Shown piece after piece: positions 1 to 9,989 of a stretch of DNA of 64,000 nt (its first letter is position 1; the number at the start of each line of letters is the position of its first letter). The notes beneath the pieces were generated by a model. It did no database searches. It saw only the letters and a program-made list of their open reading frames with translations, and was not told the DNA's origin. Position numbers and translations under genes: made by a program. This DNA is from Doryteuthis pealeii (taxonomy: Eukaryota; Mollusca; Cephalopoda; Myopsida; Loliginidae): assembly GCA_023376005.1 (NCBI GenBank), contig CM042152.1, positions 89,811,740 through 89,875,739 of the forward strand. The letters run 5' to 3'.

Positions 1-190
1 ATGAAATTGGAAGAAAAAGACAAAATAAATGAAATTGTAAAGATTGATGAATGAAATTTAAAAAAGAAAGAAATATTGATGAATGAAACAAAAAAATGAG
101 TTGTAGAATAAATGAAATAGAAAAAAAAATTAAATTGAAAAAAATGAATGAAAAAAAGAAATTGTAATACTCAAAAAATGAAAACAATAA
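1..190. repeat. A-rich simple repeat
   Basis: The stretch is built from irregular repeats of GAATGAAA and GAAATTG-like words with almost no C. No coding potential is visible. It is low-complexity DNA. Confidence 0.7.
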
Positions 191-714
191 TCTGAAAGCA
201 ATAATTGAAAAAACTTGATGTTTTCATTATTACATTTTTTTGTGTTGATCCAAAGGTCTGAATCAGAATGTTTTGCAATTGGGTAAATCTTGCAGATGTT
301 TTTTTTTTTTTTTTTGGCAAAACAAAGTCTTTTTATTGTTTGTGTAATTAGTCAACTCTTGCAGATCATTTAGAAATCATGCGGAAAATTTAAAATTAAA
401 AAAAAATAGAGTCTATATGAAATATTTAAACACTTGATTTTCACTTTTTGGTTGATAGAAAAAAGTTATTTTCTGAACAGCAATGAAAAATAGATTTATT
501 ATGAGAGTGTATAAAAAAAAAAGAAGAATTGTATCGAGATCCAAAATGGTTTTCTATTACCAGGAGAGAAAATTGGTTTATTTGAATAATTAACAAATTT
601 ATTTACAAAAAATCAAAATACCCAGATGGAAATGAATAACAAAACAGAATTATTTGAATCAATTGAAGTTTTAAAGCTGAAGATTCATGAAACAAAAATT
701 GTTAAGTCAATTGT
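191..714. other. AT-rich spacer, nothing recognised
   Basis: The sequence is A/T-rich with poly-T and poly-A runs (for example around 300-315). I see no repeat family, coding trace or structured element here. Confidence 0.5.
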
Positions 715-803
715 AATGTTTCTCTGAATGTTTGAGATGAGGCTTGAAGATTAGTATTATCTGCGTTATTCAGACTATTGTCCCCATCTTCATTGTTGTA
801 GCT
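715..803 (-). mobile_element. Family V retroelement 3'-end fragment
   Basis: The stretch matches, in reverse orientation, the block at 21640-21833 and the inverted block at 21122-21310 (shared words GATTAGTATTATCTGCG and ATTGTCCCCATCTTCATTG). Only the part downstream of the hammerhead-like core seen in the other copies is present. It is a 5'-truncated relic. Confidence 0.6.
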
Positions 804-1049
804 AAATGGTTACTTAGATATATACAATAACTGGAATTATCCAATCAATCCACATACATCTAATAATGCAGGATTTATCACCCCCCCCTACCCACCGAGT
901 TCAAACACATGCAATAGCTGGACTCATCAATTCACCCTACACACACTTTATAATCTAGTGTCGTTAAATCTTTAAAATCGACTCGATCTTTAATATTTTC
1001 CAGGTATGAATATTTTACTAAACATAGCTTTTTTATTTTCTCATCAAAT

Positions 1050-1072
1050 TAACCCTAAACCCTAACCCTAGA
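1050..1072 (-). repeat. Short telomere-like tract
   Basis: About three units of CCCTAA with one extra A (ACCCTAAACCCTAACCCTAG). The metazoan telomere unit is TTAGGG. It is too short to be a telomere and may be chance or a repair scar. Confidence 0.35.
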
Positions 1073-1289
1073 CCTCTATTTCTGCAATCAAAAATTCTTC
1101 ACAATATGATGCTTGGTAAAAAAAAATATAAAAAAAAAAAAATGTATTCTGGAAGTGAATCAAGCATAAAAGCCATGGAAGATTCTGTGAAGTCTTTGAT
1201 CACCAATAACGGAAATCTTCACAGGTGTTTCATGTTTACTAATTTTTCCAACTTCCAAATACAATGGAAAACAAAACAAGCCTCAAACA

Positions 1290-1330
1290 TTATATATATA
1301 TATATAATTATATATATATATATATATATA
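1290..1330. repeat. (TA)n microsatellite
   Basis: An almost uninterrupted TA run. It generates spurious isoleucine/tyrosine-rich ORFs on both strands. Confidence 0.9.
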
Positions 1331-1387
1331 AATAAAGTAATTGGTAATTTGCTCGAAGCATGGTTAAGTATGTTATAATTTATTAAT

Positions 1388-1545
1388 GATTTGAAGGCAA
1401 TTACAATGCATATAAAAATAAAAAACAAAAAGATGTTATTTTTGTCTTATCGATTTCAAAAGTAGAAACTTCATCTTCAGAGGTGAATATCAAAAAAATA
1501 TATTTTCTGATATTCACCTCTGAGATGAAGTTTTCTACTTTAAAG
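1388..1545. repeat. Hairpin repeat, copy 1 (related copy near 9255)
   Basis: Positions 1458-1492 and 1508-1541 are inverted copies of each other, giving a stem of about 30 bp around a 15-nt A/T loop. The upstream part (TTGAAGGCAATTACAATGC) recurs at 9257 with the left arm only, and a related inverted word lies near 4342-4366. It looks like a small non-autonomous element or fold-back repeat with no coding content. Confidence 0.6.
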
Positions 1546-1552
1546 TAAGAAT

Positions 1553-1690
1553 CTGATGGTAGGTGTGGCGCTCTACCTCAGACGCAAAAACAAAAACAAT
1601 CTCCTTGGTCTAGCATTAGTGAAAATGTGATAGACTCCCTCGCTGATTGGCTGATACCGTCTTTAGGCCACCTCGACCCGACGACATGAG
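1553..1690 (+). mobile_element. SINE-A, 3' body only
   Basis: The stretch matches the non-tRNA body of SINE-A (for example 5780-5925): GATGGTAGGTGTGGCGCT, CTCCTTGGTCTAG, GATAGACTCCC and the terminal TTTAGGCCACCTCGAC. The tRNA-like head is missing, so this is a 5'-truncated copy, as reverse-transcribed SINEs often are. Confidence 0.75.
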
Positions 1691-1734
1691 CTGAATCTAT
1701 TTTTGGAAATACTCACCCATACTAGTGTAAGTCC

Positions 1735-1809
1735 TGAATTAAATTTGACCTTGTGTCAATCCTACCCTGCTGGAGTGAGCAAGAGAGCTGTTTATATATA
1801 TATATATAT
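1735..1809 (+). mobile_element. SINE-B tail fragment with (TA)n
   Basis: TTGACCTTGTGTC followed by a CCTGCTGG-like block and a TA run matches the 3' end of SINE-B seen complete and inverted at 16024-16604. Only the tail survives. Confidence 0.55.
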
Positions 1810-2165
1810 GGATGTGGAAAATGTTGAGTAAGTTATGTGTGTACACATTTCCGGTTGATAGCAGCTTTCAATTGCTACTGTCTGGTCGATAATATAGTTA
1901 TTGGAGAGTGGTTTGCCAAGTGATCATTGCTCCATATTCTTCTCTGTCCACCATTTTCATTTGACAGTGGTAAGACATTTTGAAGATATCTAGCAATGAA
2001 AGGAGAGTGCAAGGAAAAATTGATTAACAGTTTCCCAGGGGAAAAGTATGGATTTTTTGTGTCAGTCCAAAGCTTTACACTTGGATCAGGAAATTGCTCA
2101 AAATATAGAAAATAGCAAAAACTAAAACTAAAAAAAGACCCCCACACACATATATATATATGTGA
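1810..2165. other. Unrecognised spacer
   Basis: Mixed-composition sequence with no repeat partner that I can find in the window. The 90-codon minus-strand ORF here (1875-2147) has no recognisable motif and I do not call it a gene. Confidence 0.4.
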
Positions 2166-2169
2166 AGAA

Positions 2170-2575
2170 AAGGAAGTGAATCCGACGGTATGTAGTATAT
2201 TAAGAAAAATGAAAAAACAGGTTTAAATGGGTTAAGTGGTGAGTTTATTAGTTTATAGTTTTATAGTTTAATAAGAAAATTTTTTATCACAGAATAACGC
2301 TCACACCATAAAAAAAAAAGAATATTTGACATCATATTTCAAACCATCCCCTTTTTCAAACCCCCCAAATTTTTTAAACAGACTGAATAACAAGGACTAC
2401 CACTCGCTTTTCTCGTTATTCTGTGAAAAAAATTTCTTATTACCTTCCATATACCAACAAATGCCCTGAAGATGATCTAATTATAAATTGAAACACTGCA
2501 GCGTCGGCCAAAAACTCACCACTTAACTCATTTAAACCTGTGTTTTTCATTTTTCTTAATATACTATATATAATA
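2170..2575. mobile_element. Decayed palindromic element with hammerhead-like core
   Basis: The outer arms 2194-2246 and 2512-2565 are inverted copies. An inner pair (about 2269-2298 and 2414-2442) is also inverted. A hammerhead-like core lies inside the right arm only; its mirror image in the left arm is absent. The segment just before the left arm (AATCCGACGGTATGT) recurs just before the larger palindrome at 32640 (AATCCGACAGTATGT), so I treat both as one family. No ORF is present. Penelope-like elements and retrozymes are the known metazoan carriers of hammerhead motifs; assignment to either is inference. Confidence 0.6.
2460..2512 (+). ncRNA. Hammerhead-like ribozyme remnant
   Basis: In order: CTGAAGA (2466-2472), one extra T, a weak stem II (GATCT / AAATT, 2474-2489), GAAAC (2490-2494), a short loop and GTC (2503-2505). 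Stem I could form from GCC before the core and GGC after the GTC. It aligns element by element with the better-preserved core at 33141-33197. Stem II and stem III contain mismatches and there is an unpaired T between the CTGAAGA box and stem II, so catalytic activity is doubtful. Confidence 0.45.
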
Positions 2576-3305
2576 ATATATATTATATATTAGTTTGATA
2601 ATTCATAAGAGTGCTCAATATCATTAATAGAGTACAGATAACTATGTATCATTTCTTGATTCAAACATATTTGGTTAAATAGTATATAGACATCTTTTGT
2701 TTACATTCTCTGGTTTTCCATCATTTCAAGTTGACAAATGGATGACACAATATCTGGCCAGAATTGGTTATTAAATTTAACATAACTCGTTCATTCCCAA
2801 GTACTTTCAACCTGTCATGGGCCATCATTAGGGGATGTGTATATTTCAACAACAATACAACTTTGTAAATGTCTATTTTTACTAGTGTTGTGTTGTAGTG
2901 TCTATTTTTAAAAGCAGTTCTATAAATAGCAATAGGGACTACAGTCATTTAACTTCTGATTTAGGTCGAAAATTAAAACGGAAAGTTTTTGGTTTACAGT
3001 CTATGAATTAACATTTTGCAAATTGGGTTACGGTTTTAGGGATTAAGGTTGTTTTTAATTACGTATTGCTTAAAAAAATAAACAACAAAAAACGAAAATT
3101 TCTATACATTTAATGTTGAAAAGTATTTTTTTAAACTAAGTTTAATTGAAATTATACATTGCAATACTAACACAAACAACTGTCTCAATAATAGATTCAA
3201 TAATTAATTTCAATCTTCCTCGCTTCTCCCTGTTTACTTTTTCGCTGTCTCACTGTCCCTCTCCTCTGCGTGATATCCCCAGGTACCTCCAAAACACAGA
3301 ATCGG
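2576..3305. other. AT-rich spacer
   Basis: TA-rich sequence at the start, then mixed AT-rich DNA. No gene or repeat family recognised. The minus-strand ORF at 2721-2948 has no known motif. Confidence 0.4.
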
Positions 3306-3319
3306 CTTACCGAAGTGAA

Positions 3320-3645
3320 ATTGGGCTTTTTCCTTTAGGGGTTTTCGTACACCAGAAAATACTTTTCACACACCCTGATACCACACAAAATTCCTTCCAG
3401 ATCATGGAAAGTAATTGGCTCAGATCTTTTCCACGTAGCAGGGGAAACGTACTAACTTGTGGACAACTACCATTCCAAGTTTCCCTTCATCAGGAAAATG
3501 CATAACACATGCACTAGCCAAGAGGTTAGCTTTGAAATCCATATGTGGGGAATATGGATACTGGAACATATCATAAGGGATAATGGTCCCAATATGACAG
3601 CTATGCTTTCAAACAATTTGCCAAAGACTGGGATTTGACCAGATT
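3320..3645 (+). pseudogene. Gypsy-type integrase core, part 1 (broken)
   Basis: The plus strand encodes, in one frame from about 3372, the words IPHKIPSRSW, VIGSDLF and YHSKFPFI, which are typical of the integrase catalytic core of Ty3/Gypsy-type retrotransposons. The first catalytic aspartate lies in SDLF (codon 3423-3425). An in-frame stop follows at 3453-3455. After frameshifts, EHIIRDNGP carries the second aspartate (3579-3581), followed by YDSYAFKQFAKDWD. The region then switches strand at about 3645. It is a dead remnant; function as an integrase is impossible because of the stop, at least two frameshifts and the inversion. Confidence 0.75.
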
Positions 3646-3752
3646 ACCTATGTCTATATCTGTGTTGCTATCTTTGGCCTTTTTTAATGTCTTTTTAACT
3701 GTTTGGATGGTTCTTTCTATAAAACCATTTGACAGGGCGTATTTTGGTGAAG
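3645..3752 (-). pseudogene. Gypsy-type integrase core, part 2 (inverted)
   Basis: The minus strand encodes SNGFIERTIQTVKK followed by TLKKAKDSNTDI. This is the segment holding the third catalytic residue (glutamate codon 3715-3717) of a Gypsy integrase D,D,E core. In an intact protein it directly follows the segment at 3591-3645, but here it lies on the opposite strand immediately adjacent, so an inversion breakpoint falls at about 3640-3660. Confidence 0.75.
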
Positions 3753-3862
3753 GATAACGGAAAGAAAGAGAAGACAGACAGAATAATTAACAACAGAAAG
3801 AGAAAGAATAAGTACAGAGCCAGAGAAAGAAAGAAAAACACAGAAAAGGGATAGACACGGTT
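3753..3862. repeat. Purine-rich tract
   Basis: GA-rich low-complexity DNA (AGAAAGAGAAGACAGACAG and similar) separating the two minus-strand integrase segments. Confidence 0.6.
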
Positions 3863-3964
3863 GTACCAATTCATTCTAAATTTTTGTTAAATCATTTGCT
3901 GTATTATTGTCGTCAATAAATTAGTGACTCTCAATTGAAGTGACAGTCTTCATTGAGTTATTTG

Positions 3965-4190
3965 TTGAGCTAATATCAAGGCACACAGGTTTCCTTTTTT
4001 GTTCATTTTGATATCTTTTGCATGTAAGGCATCTTTTAAACAATTTTTCGATGTCCTCATTATTCCTGGAAGTAAACAAACCCTGTTAGAGTGTTCCGGG
4101 CTTAATATAGTTAACTCTAGCAAATGGTCATAACTGCTACACACAGTTGTCAAATGCATCCACCACAAACCAGTGGGTTGGCTGAAACTA
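3965..4190 (-). pseudogene. Gypsy-type integrase zinc-binding domain remnant
   Basis: The minus strand encodes NEDIEKLFKRCLTCKRYQNEQ, i.e. the CxxC half of the HHCC zinc-binding domain that precedes the catalytic core in retrotransposon integrases. A preceding histidine-containing stretch (DHL...) is frame-disrupted. Its position upstream (on the minus strand) of the 3645-3752 segment agrees with one original minus-strand element, with the intervening core flipped to 3320-3645. Confidence 0.65.
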
Positions 4191-4435
4191 TATACTGCAA
4201 ACTTGTATATTAAAACATTAGAATGTATAAGATTTTTGGATGTTTGTTTTAGAGCATTGTTGATAAAGTATATTTATTATTTATATTGCTTGAGGCAATA
4301 AATAAGATTATTTTCTATAAGTATCAAATTTTATGCGATAACATGCATTGTAAATTGCCTTCAAGCAAAAAATATAAATTAGAATGTATGCTTGAAATTA
4401 GTAGGTTAGAGTTTAAATGTTCCATGTATCAGAAA

Positions 4436-4700
4436 AATGATAGTTGAATTATCTGACCTACCACCAGAGGGTGAATCCCCATACACGATATTGGCATCAA
4501 ATTTAACCCCATGAAGAAAGGCACTTATCAAGGGACCTTTCATCAGGTGAGTCAACTTTCAGCGCTCCTTTCACTCTATCGTATGAGATTTCAACCAGTG
4601 AACGTGATTTTCAAGCACTCCTATCAACTGAGTAGAATTGTAATTCAGTGCACCTTCACCATCAACAGCGCAAACCTTTACCTTTAGCTTGCCCCTCAGC
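4436..4700 (+). mobile_element. Family G repeat, copy 1 (LTR-retroelement leader?)
   Basis: Shares with 51615-51895 the words CAC/GCACCAGRGGGTGAATC, TACGATATTGGC, CTTATCA and CAGGTGAGTC. The TTGGCRYC word after a possible LTR end resembles a primer-binding-site region of LTR retrotransposons, but I see no flanking LTR. It lies 250 bp from the minus-strand integrase relics without proof of belonging to the same element. Confidence 0.45.
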
Positions 4701-5262
4701 AAGATAAGTCAAGTTTGCAAATGCCACTAAACTGCAACACCTTTTTTTGTACTTTTTTTGAACATATTGCTGATTTAATTTTCAACAGCTTTTCGTTTCT
4801 TTCATCCGAAATTATTTGCCTGTTCACCGGGAGAATCTAAGAGCCCCAATATCTTGTTATTCCTCTTACATTTTTTTAGATAAAATAACTTATAATTTAT
4901 TCTTATAAGTATTTTATACTTTTATAAACTAATGCTTCGAAAAAGTATATAATCGAGCTATCTTTAGATCTGGTAATGCGTTTAACTTCCACATAATAAT
5001 TTTCTTGTGTTCAATAAGAAACCTTGTTAAAATGCAATGTTAATGAGATGAAATATCAGTGGAGCTTATTAAGGTTTTCCTTTTTTTTCATTCATATCTT
5101 TAATGTTACTAGCTATTGTTTTTCATTATCAACCAATAATGACATCAAGTATCATTCAGTTCTGTTAAATATTCACTTTTTGTTTTCCTTAGCTAGTCTG
5201 ACACAAGGCCAATTTTAGTTCTTTACACAGTTTCTTTGTTCCTGCTAAAATTACATCATCTG
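4701..5262. other. AT-rich spacer
   Basis: No recognisable repeat or coding feature. The small ORF at 5024-5218 has no motif. Confidence 0.4.
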
Positions 5263-5545
5263 GTAGAAGAATCCCAATTACCATCGAATTTGCAAGAACA
5301 GTGACAAGGAAGCTGTAACTCAATACGGATCTTACCTGGTTGCAAGCCTACTGCAGAATGCTAGATTATCTATCAGCATCATGACACTACAGAAAACCAA
5401 GCAGCCAACCAGGACTCAAGGATGGAATCACCCAAATGCATGAATGGAATATTCTTAGTTCCATAATACCAGCTGCTTTGGGCACCAGGTCTGTAGTGCT
5501 TAGATGCTGTTGTGTTATTGTTCAAACCAACAGCATATAAACCAG
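5263..5545 (-). mobile_element. T element, divergent copy
   Basis: In reverse orientation it follows the T elements at 28484-28789 and 44916-45223: CAATTACCATCGAA, GCTGTAACTCAATACG, AAGCAGCCAACCAGGACTCAAGG and GGAATCACCCAAAT. It is the most diverged of the copies and its ends are eroded. Confidence 0.6.
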
Positions 5546-5670
5546 CTGGATTCTAATCACTCCAAAATTTCTAGTTCCCTTGCTTTAAATGAGCTTGGCC
5601 AAAATAAGGGACATTCAGTTAAGATCAAACTCACTACACAAGCACATAAGCAATGTAATTAACTTGCTCT

Positions 5671-5930
5671 AGGGTCGACTTAGCTCAGTTGGTAGAGCAT
5701 TCCGGCTCAGAACCACAAGGTCTGGGTTAATTACCAGCACTTGCTAACTCAGTGTAGAGTAGCACAGAGATCTGTATTGTAAAGTGGGAAGCTGGAAGGT
5801 TGGTGTTGCACTGCACCTCAGAAGCGAATATAATCCCCCTGGTCTAGCGCTAGTGAAAGGGGATAAACACCCTCACTGTCTGGCGGATTACCGACTTTAG
5901 GCCACCCAACGACTTTTACTTGACTTACTT
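5671..5930 (+). mobile_element. SINE-A, full-length
   Basis: Starts with a tRNA-like head carrying a textbook polymerase III A box (TAGCTCAGTTGGTAGAGCA, 5681-5699). The B box region (GGGTTAATTACC) is degraded. Then come the family body words GAGTAGCACAGAGATCTGT, CTCAGAAGCG, CTGGTCTAGCGCTAGTGAAA and the end TTTAGGCCACCCAACGAC. It is non-coding and would depend on a LINE for movement. This is the most complete copy with the head attached; others lie at 48168, 56681, 59844 and 61951. Confidence 0.8.
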
Positions 5931-6585
5931 ACTTATAGCTACATCCAGTAGATGCTACCTAAGTCTGACACAAGACCACAATAGTGAGCATCAAATCAAA
6001 ATACACAAGCAAATAATGTGCAAAACTAGCTTGATAACCATCGAAGGAGAATGCTACATGAGGTGTTTGTTGAAATTCACTTTTCATCAGTGCATCAACT
6101 GTATTAATAGTTGGATCAGAGTTATCTGCCGGATCCTTTTTGTACAGGGTGAGTTACTTGACCCTTAACCGTTTCCAGTCAGTCTCTGTAAATAAAAACG
6201 CACACTAGTGCATAATCATAAGCGACCCTGATGTGTTTCTTTCTAATTGAGTTTAAGTATCCAGCGTGGAATGTCAAGTAAGTATATCTATGCTTACCAT
6301 AGATAAAAACGTATGTCTCTTTTCATGTGGAATTAAATTTGTAAATTCCCAAACATGTTTTGCTGTCACTGTTCCCAGACAGGGCTCTAAAGCAATGCAT
6401 AGTCATTTTTTATCTAAGTGATCAAAATTCTATATTCTCACTTTATCTAAGATTTTATTTAAGAGATGGCTCTTACAGCATTGGTATATATTTATTTAAA
6501 AAAATTTAGAAATATACAAAAGATAAATAAAATTACATATAAACATGACACTTTTATAAGTAAAAACAATGTAGAAATGCATGGA
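5931..6585. other. Spacer without recognised features
   Basis: AT-rich sequence. The ORF at 5920-6168 overlaps the SINE tail and has no motif. Confidence 0.4.
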
Positions 6586-6589
6586 GAGA

Positions 6590-6750
6590 GGTGAGACAGA
6601 GAGGGAGTAGCCTTGACATCAAAAAGAGCCAGAAAGAGAGAGAAAAGCCAGAGCCCCAGAAAGCATCACGTTTGTGTGCATTCAGTGCACCAAAGACTGT
6701 CACTCCAGAATTGGCCTGCAGCAGAGTCACTTGCAACAGATGCAGATAAT
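6590..6750 (+). pseudogene. LINE C-terminal zinc-finger remnant
   Basis: One frame reads PESITFVCIQCTKDCHSRIGL followed by QQSH. The CxxCxxxCxSRIGLxxH pattern is the C-terminal zinc finger typical of many non-LTR retrotransposon ORF2 proteins, preceded by an R/E/K-rich linker, also typical. The 5' side has a stop and no reverse transcriptase is visible, so it is a short relic of a LINE 3' end. Confidence 0.65.
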
Positions 6751-7506
6751 CTTTTTATTTTTATTTTGGAACTACACCATTGTCTTAGTGGACAGAAGGG
6801 GAATCCAATATAAAAATAATTAATAATACGATGTAGGAAATGTAAATCTCTGGCTGGAATTCAGGCTACCTGGGTATATGTATACCTAAGATAGTGGCAC
6901 AAATCCTGGCCACCTATATCCTAAAGGTGAAGGACTATGAATGTTTCATGGCTGCAGACACCCTAAGACTCTAGGTTATTGATTTTGGCAATTGTTTATT
7001 TTATTATCAAACCAGAATAAATTGATGAAATGTTGATGCTCTAACTAAAAGCTAATTTCCTGTTTGCTAGATAATCTACTATAGAGCTGACTACTTCAAG
7101 CTATGTCAAGGAGATTTCTTTTAGCGGAAAAAAATATATGACATTTATGCTCTAATTAATATGTGGAGCTATCTATAAAAGCTATAAGGTCAAATGATTT
7201 AATATTGCTTAAGCCAATGGATCAGTTCAGCTCTTCTTTTTATCTTGAGGTCAGTGTGCTTTTTTATTTAAATAGGAATCAAATAAATAGTAAACTTTGA
7301 AAAGACCCAGCTATTCCTGATGCATCTATATTCTCTATTCTATGAAAACAATTATATTTTAAATTAATCATTTCATAAAAAGACACTAGATTTAAGAATA
7401 GGTTAGAGATGTCTTTAAAAGATTATATTGATAAGAAAAATAAAGCATTGATTTAAAAGTAAGAAAACAAGTACTTCTAGGGTGTCACTGAATCTATTGA
7501 TCTTTA
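6751..7506. other. AT-rich spacer
   Basis: No feature recognised. Confidence 0.4.
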
Positions 7507-7509
7507 TAG

Positions 7510-7541
<32 letters not shown>

Positions 7542-7570
7542 TCTCTCTATTATATAATATATATATATCT
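7507..7570. repeat. (CT)n then (TA)n microsatellite
   Basis: Uninterrupted CT run passing into an AT run. Confidence 0.9.
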
Positions 7571-7969
7571 AGAAAGGAAGGAAAAAACTCAATTACTCAA
7601 AAACGTAATTCCATAATAAATTTATTTCGACAAAAGTTTAGGCCTATAATAAATCTAAGTTGATTTAATATAGCTCCCCAAAATCCAGTCCATCAGATGG
7701 AAGATCAGGTTATTTGAATTGCATAACTGAAAAATTTTACTTCTCAAAAAAATAAAAATAAAAATTTTTTTTTACATTGTAAGACTGTCATCATAGTGAC
7801 GGAAGTTAAATGAAAAAAAAAGGATACTTTTCAAATTCTGGTTTCGGGGGGATGGTATCAGACAAAATTAAACTATGAATTAAACTATCGAATGAATCTG
7901 AACAAGTATAGAGAAGAATAAAACAAAAAATTATATTAAAAAAAACAATAAAATATAAATAAAGAAATA

Positions 7970-8010
7970 TTGTATATATATATATGTTGTGTGTGTGTGT
8001 GTGTGTGTAT
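7970..8010. repeat. (TA)n(GT)n microsatellite
   Basis: TA repeat followed by GT repeat, ending where the SINE-B fragment begins. Confidence 0.9.
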
Positions 8011-8024
8011 TAACCATCACCTCA

Positions 8025-8190
8025 GGACAAGTAAATTTTTAAAGCCCAGTTTAACAGGTTTGAATTCATAGTTTCCCTTCTCTGAAAACAGGTTGCAGAG
8101 CCGAGTTTACCCAACTATTTACCCATAACTCGAGAGAGATAGTTGGATCAATACCTTTCCCAATGATATTAGCGCTATGTGCTAGGTAGG
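8025..8190 (-). mobile_element. SINE-B, partial
   Basis: Inverted SINE-B body: AGTTTAACAGGTTTGAATTC, CTATTTACCCATA, ATACCTTTCCCAA and TATTAGCGC match the copies at 16024-16604. The tRNA-like head is lost. Confidence 0.7.
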
Positions 8191-8945
8191 TACTCCTACT
8201 GGACTGAGCTAAACTGGAATGGCTTGAAGCTGATGTTCCTTTGTTCATTCACTTATACCATTATACGTTAGTAGAAAGCCACAATGGTAAATAAAGAAAA
8301 AAATAAGAAAAAAGAATGAAGACAATGCAGCTCTTTTTGGATAGCAAAGCCTTAATCTTTAAAACAAAATCTTTCACCGTCTTGCAACATGAAAGAGGGA
8401 AAAAAAACGCAGACACATAATAATGTCCTGATGTGAATCTTTTCAGTCTATTGCCAGATTTCAAAGAAGTAGATGTTATCCTTGATAAAATTTGCTTCAC
8501 TTCTGTGATAAAAAAAATAAAAGTAGGAGAAAAAGTATTTCCAAATAAAGGAAACCACACAATGTATATTTGATGGAATATCAGGACATAAAAATTTTTA
8601 ATAAAATTCCTGGTTGGTTAGTTTATTTTGTTAAGGGTCTATCACCCTTGTGGCGCTATTTAATACCAATCTTATTGCTCCTGTAACCTGTAGAGCTCTT
8701 TAGGAGGGACTTTTATAAACTTCCCGCTAGCAAAAACGCAATAATCATCTGTTTACAGATTGATCTCTCTTGGTGATCATAAAAATATATACACAGATGT
8801 ATATATTTAAACAGTTTTAAACCTGCTCCTTAATGGCGCTAGCGATGGTCTTAGAGTTAACGGATTGGGTGATGTAAAATTAGTCGGGTTTCGCTCTTGG
8901 TGGAGTAGTTTCTGTGTCTAGCCACAAAACGTGAAACACAGTGTC
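8191..8945. other. Spacer without recognised features
   Basis: The 99-codon minus-strand ORF at 8261-8560 is F/L/S-rich, arises from AT-rich DNA and carries no domain that I recognise. Confidence 0.4.
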
Positions 8946-8954
8946 TGAGATGAC

Positions 8955-8984
8955 TTGTGTGTGTGTGTGTGGGTGTGTGTGATT
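8955..8984. repeat. (GT)n microsatellite
   Basis: TGTGTG run with one interruption. Confidence 0.85.
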
Positions 8985-9084
8985 TTCAAATGAAATTGGC
9001 AGGTAAATTATGGTTTAGTTTTATAAACTGGTCGAAATAATTTTCATTAACTTGATTTGTATTTGGTAGAAATAATAAAACTGT

Positions 9085-9160
9085 TGTTTGGCCCCCAGCC
9101 ACCACTTTCTAACACCCATATGATAAAAAGGGTGGGTGTTTGCTATCAGAAGTAATTGAA
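9085..9160 (-). mobile_element. LINE-R 3' region, short fragment
   Basis: CAGCCACCACTTTCTAACACCCATATGATAAAAAGGGT matches the internal part of the LINE-R 3' untranslated region seen at 13470-13500 and elsewhere (key words CAGCCACCA, CACCCATATGATAAAAA). Confidence 0.65.
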
Positions 9161-9202
9161 GAATATTTAATCATGTTGGTGTGACAGCTTGACATGACCT
9201 AC

Positions 9203-9362
9203 ATATATAATAATATATATATATATATAACATATATAATATATAATATATAATGATTGAAGGCAATTACAATGCGTATAAAAAATAAAAAACAAAAAGA
9301 TGTTATTTTGTCTATCGATTTCAAAAGTAGAAACTTCATCTCAGAGGTGAAATATCAGAAAT
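9203..9362. repeat. (TA)n and hairpin repeat, copy 2
   Basis: A TA run (9203-9254) is followed by TTGAAGGCAATTACAATGC and GTAGAAACTTCATC, matching 1388-1490. The inverted right arm found in copy 1 is missing here. Confidence 0.65.
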
Positions 9363-9989
9363 CTACGTGCTTAAGGTTTTTTTTTGTGTGTTATAATTTT
9401 TTTCTTATTTTTTTTCCTCTTCTTTTTTTAAAAAATTTTTTTTCTTCTCCTCCTTTCTATTTCTTATATTATGAAGAAAATGCGCGAATAACTGTAATTC
9501 TTTTTTTTTTTAACCCTGCCCTGTATATGTATCCAATATTGTCTGTTTGTCTCCGGTGAATATTGCCAACAATGTAGCCATGTCGAATTGAAATAAAAAC
9601 CGTCACATAGAAAAATCAATAGTACTTAGCTTTTAATTTATTTTATTTTATTTTTATTTTCTGGTGTTTGGAAGTACTTCAATGGGCACAAAATTATGTA
9701 ATTATCACTTTAGAGGATGTTCAATTTTTTTTAGGCAGTAAATAAACTAATAACAGATAAGATGCAAAACATTTTCATTAATAGTTAAAACATTCTGGCT
9801 TCAAAAAATTCCTTAAACAAACTCCATTAAACTATTAATTATTTTAATAATATTATGAAATAATTCCAATGTTGAAGGGAAAAAAAAACCCAAAAACTGG
9901 AATAATCACATTTTAATTATAAATAATTAATAACACCTTTTAATTATCATTGTTGATAGAAAAGAACTGATTTGGGGGTGAGGCAGGGT
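9363..9989. other. AT-rich spacer
   Basis: T-rich and A-rich runs, no recognised feature. The 100-codon plus ORF at 9257-9559 is F-rich, starts in the repeat above and is not credible as a gene. Confidence 0.4.

Noticed and set aside
1050..1072. Chromosome end or interstitial telomere
   Set aside because: Only about three imperfect units within ordinary sequence; insufficient for either claim beyond noting it.
5671..5760. tRNA gene call at SINE-A, SINE-B and SINE-C heads
   Set aside because: A and B boxes are good, but the acceptor and anticodon stems do not pair well and the heads are fused to conserved SINE bodies.
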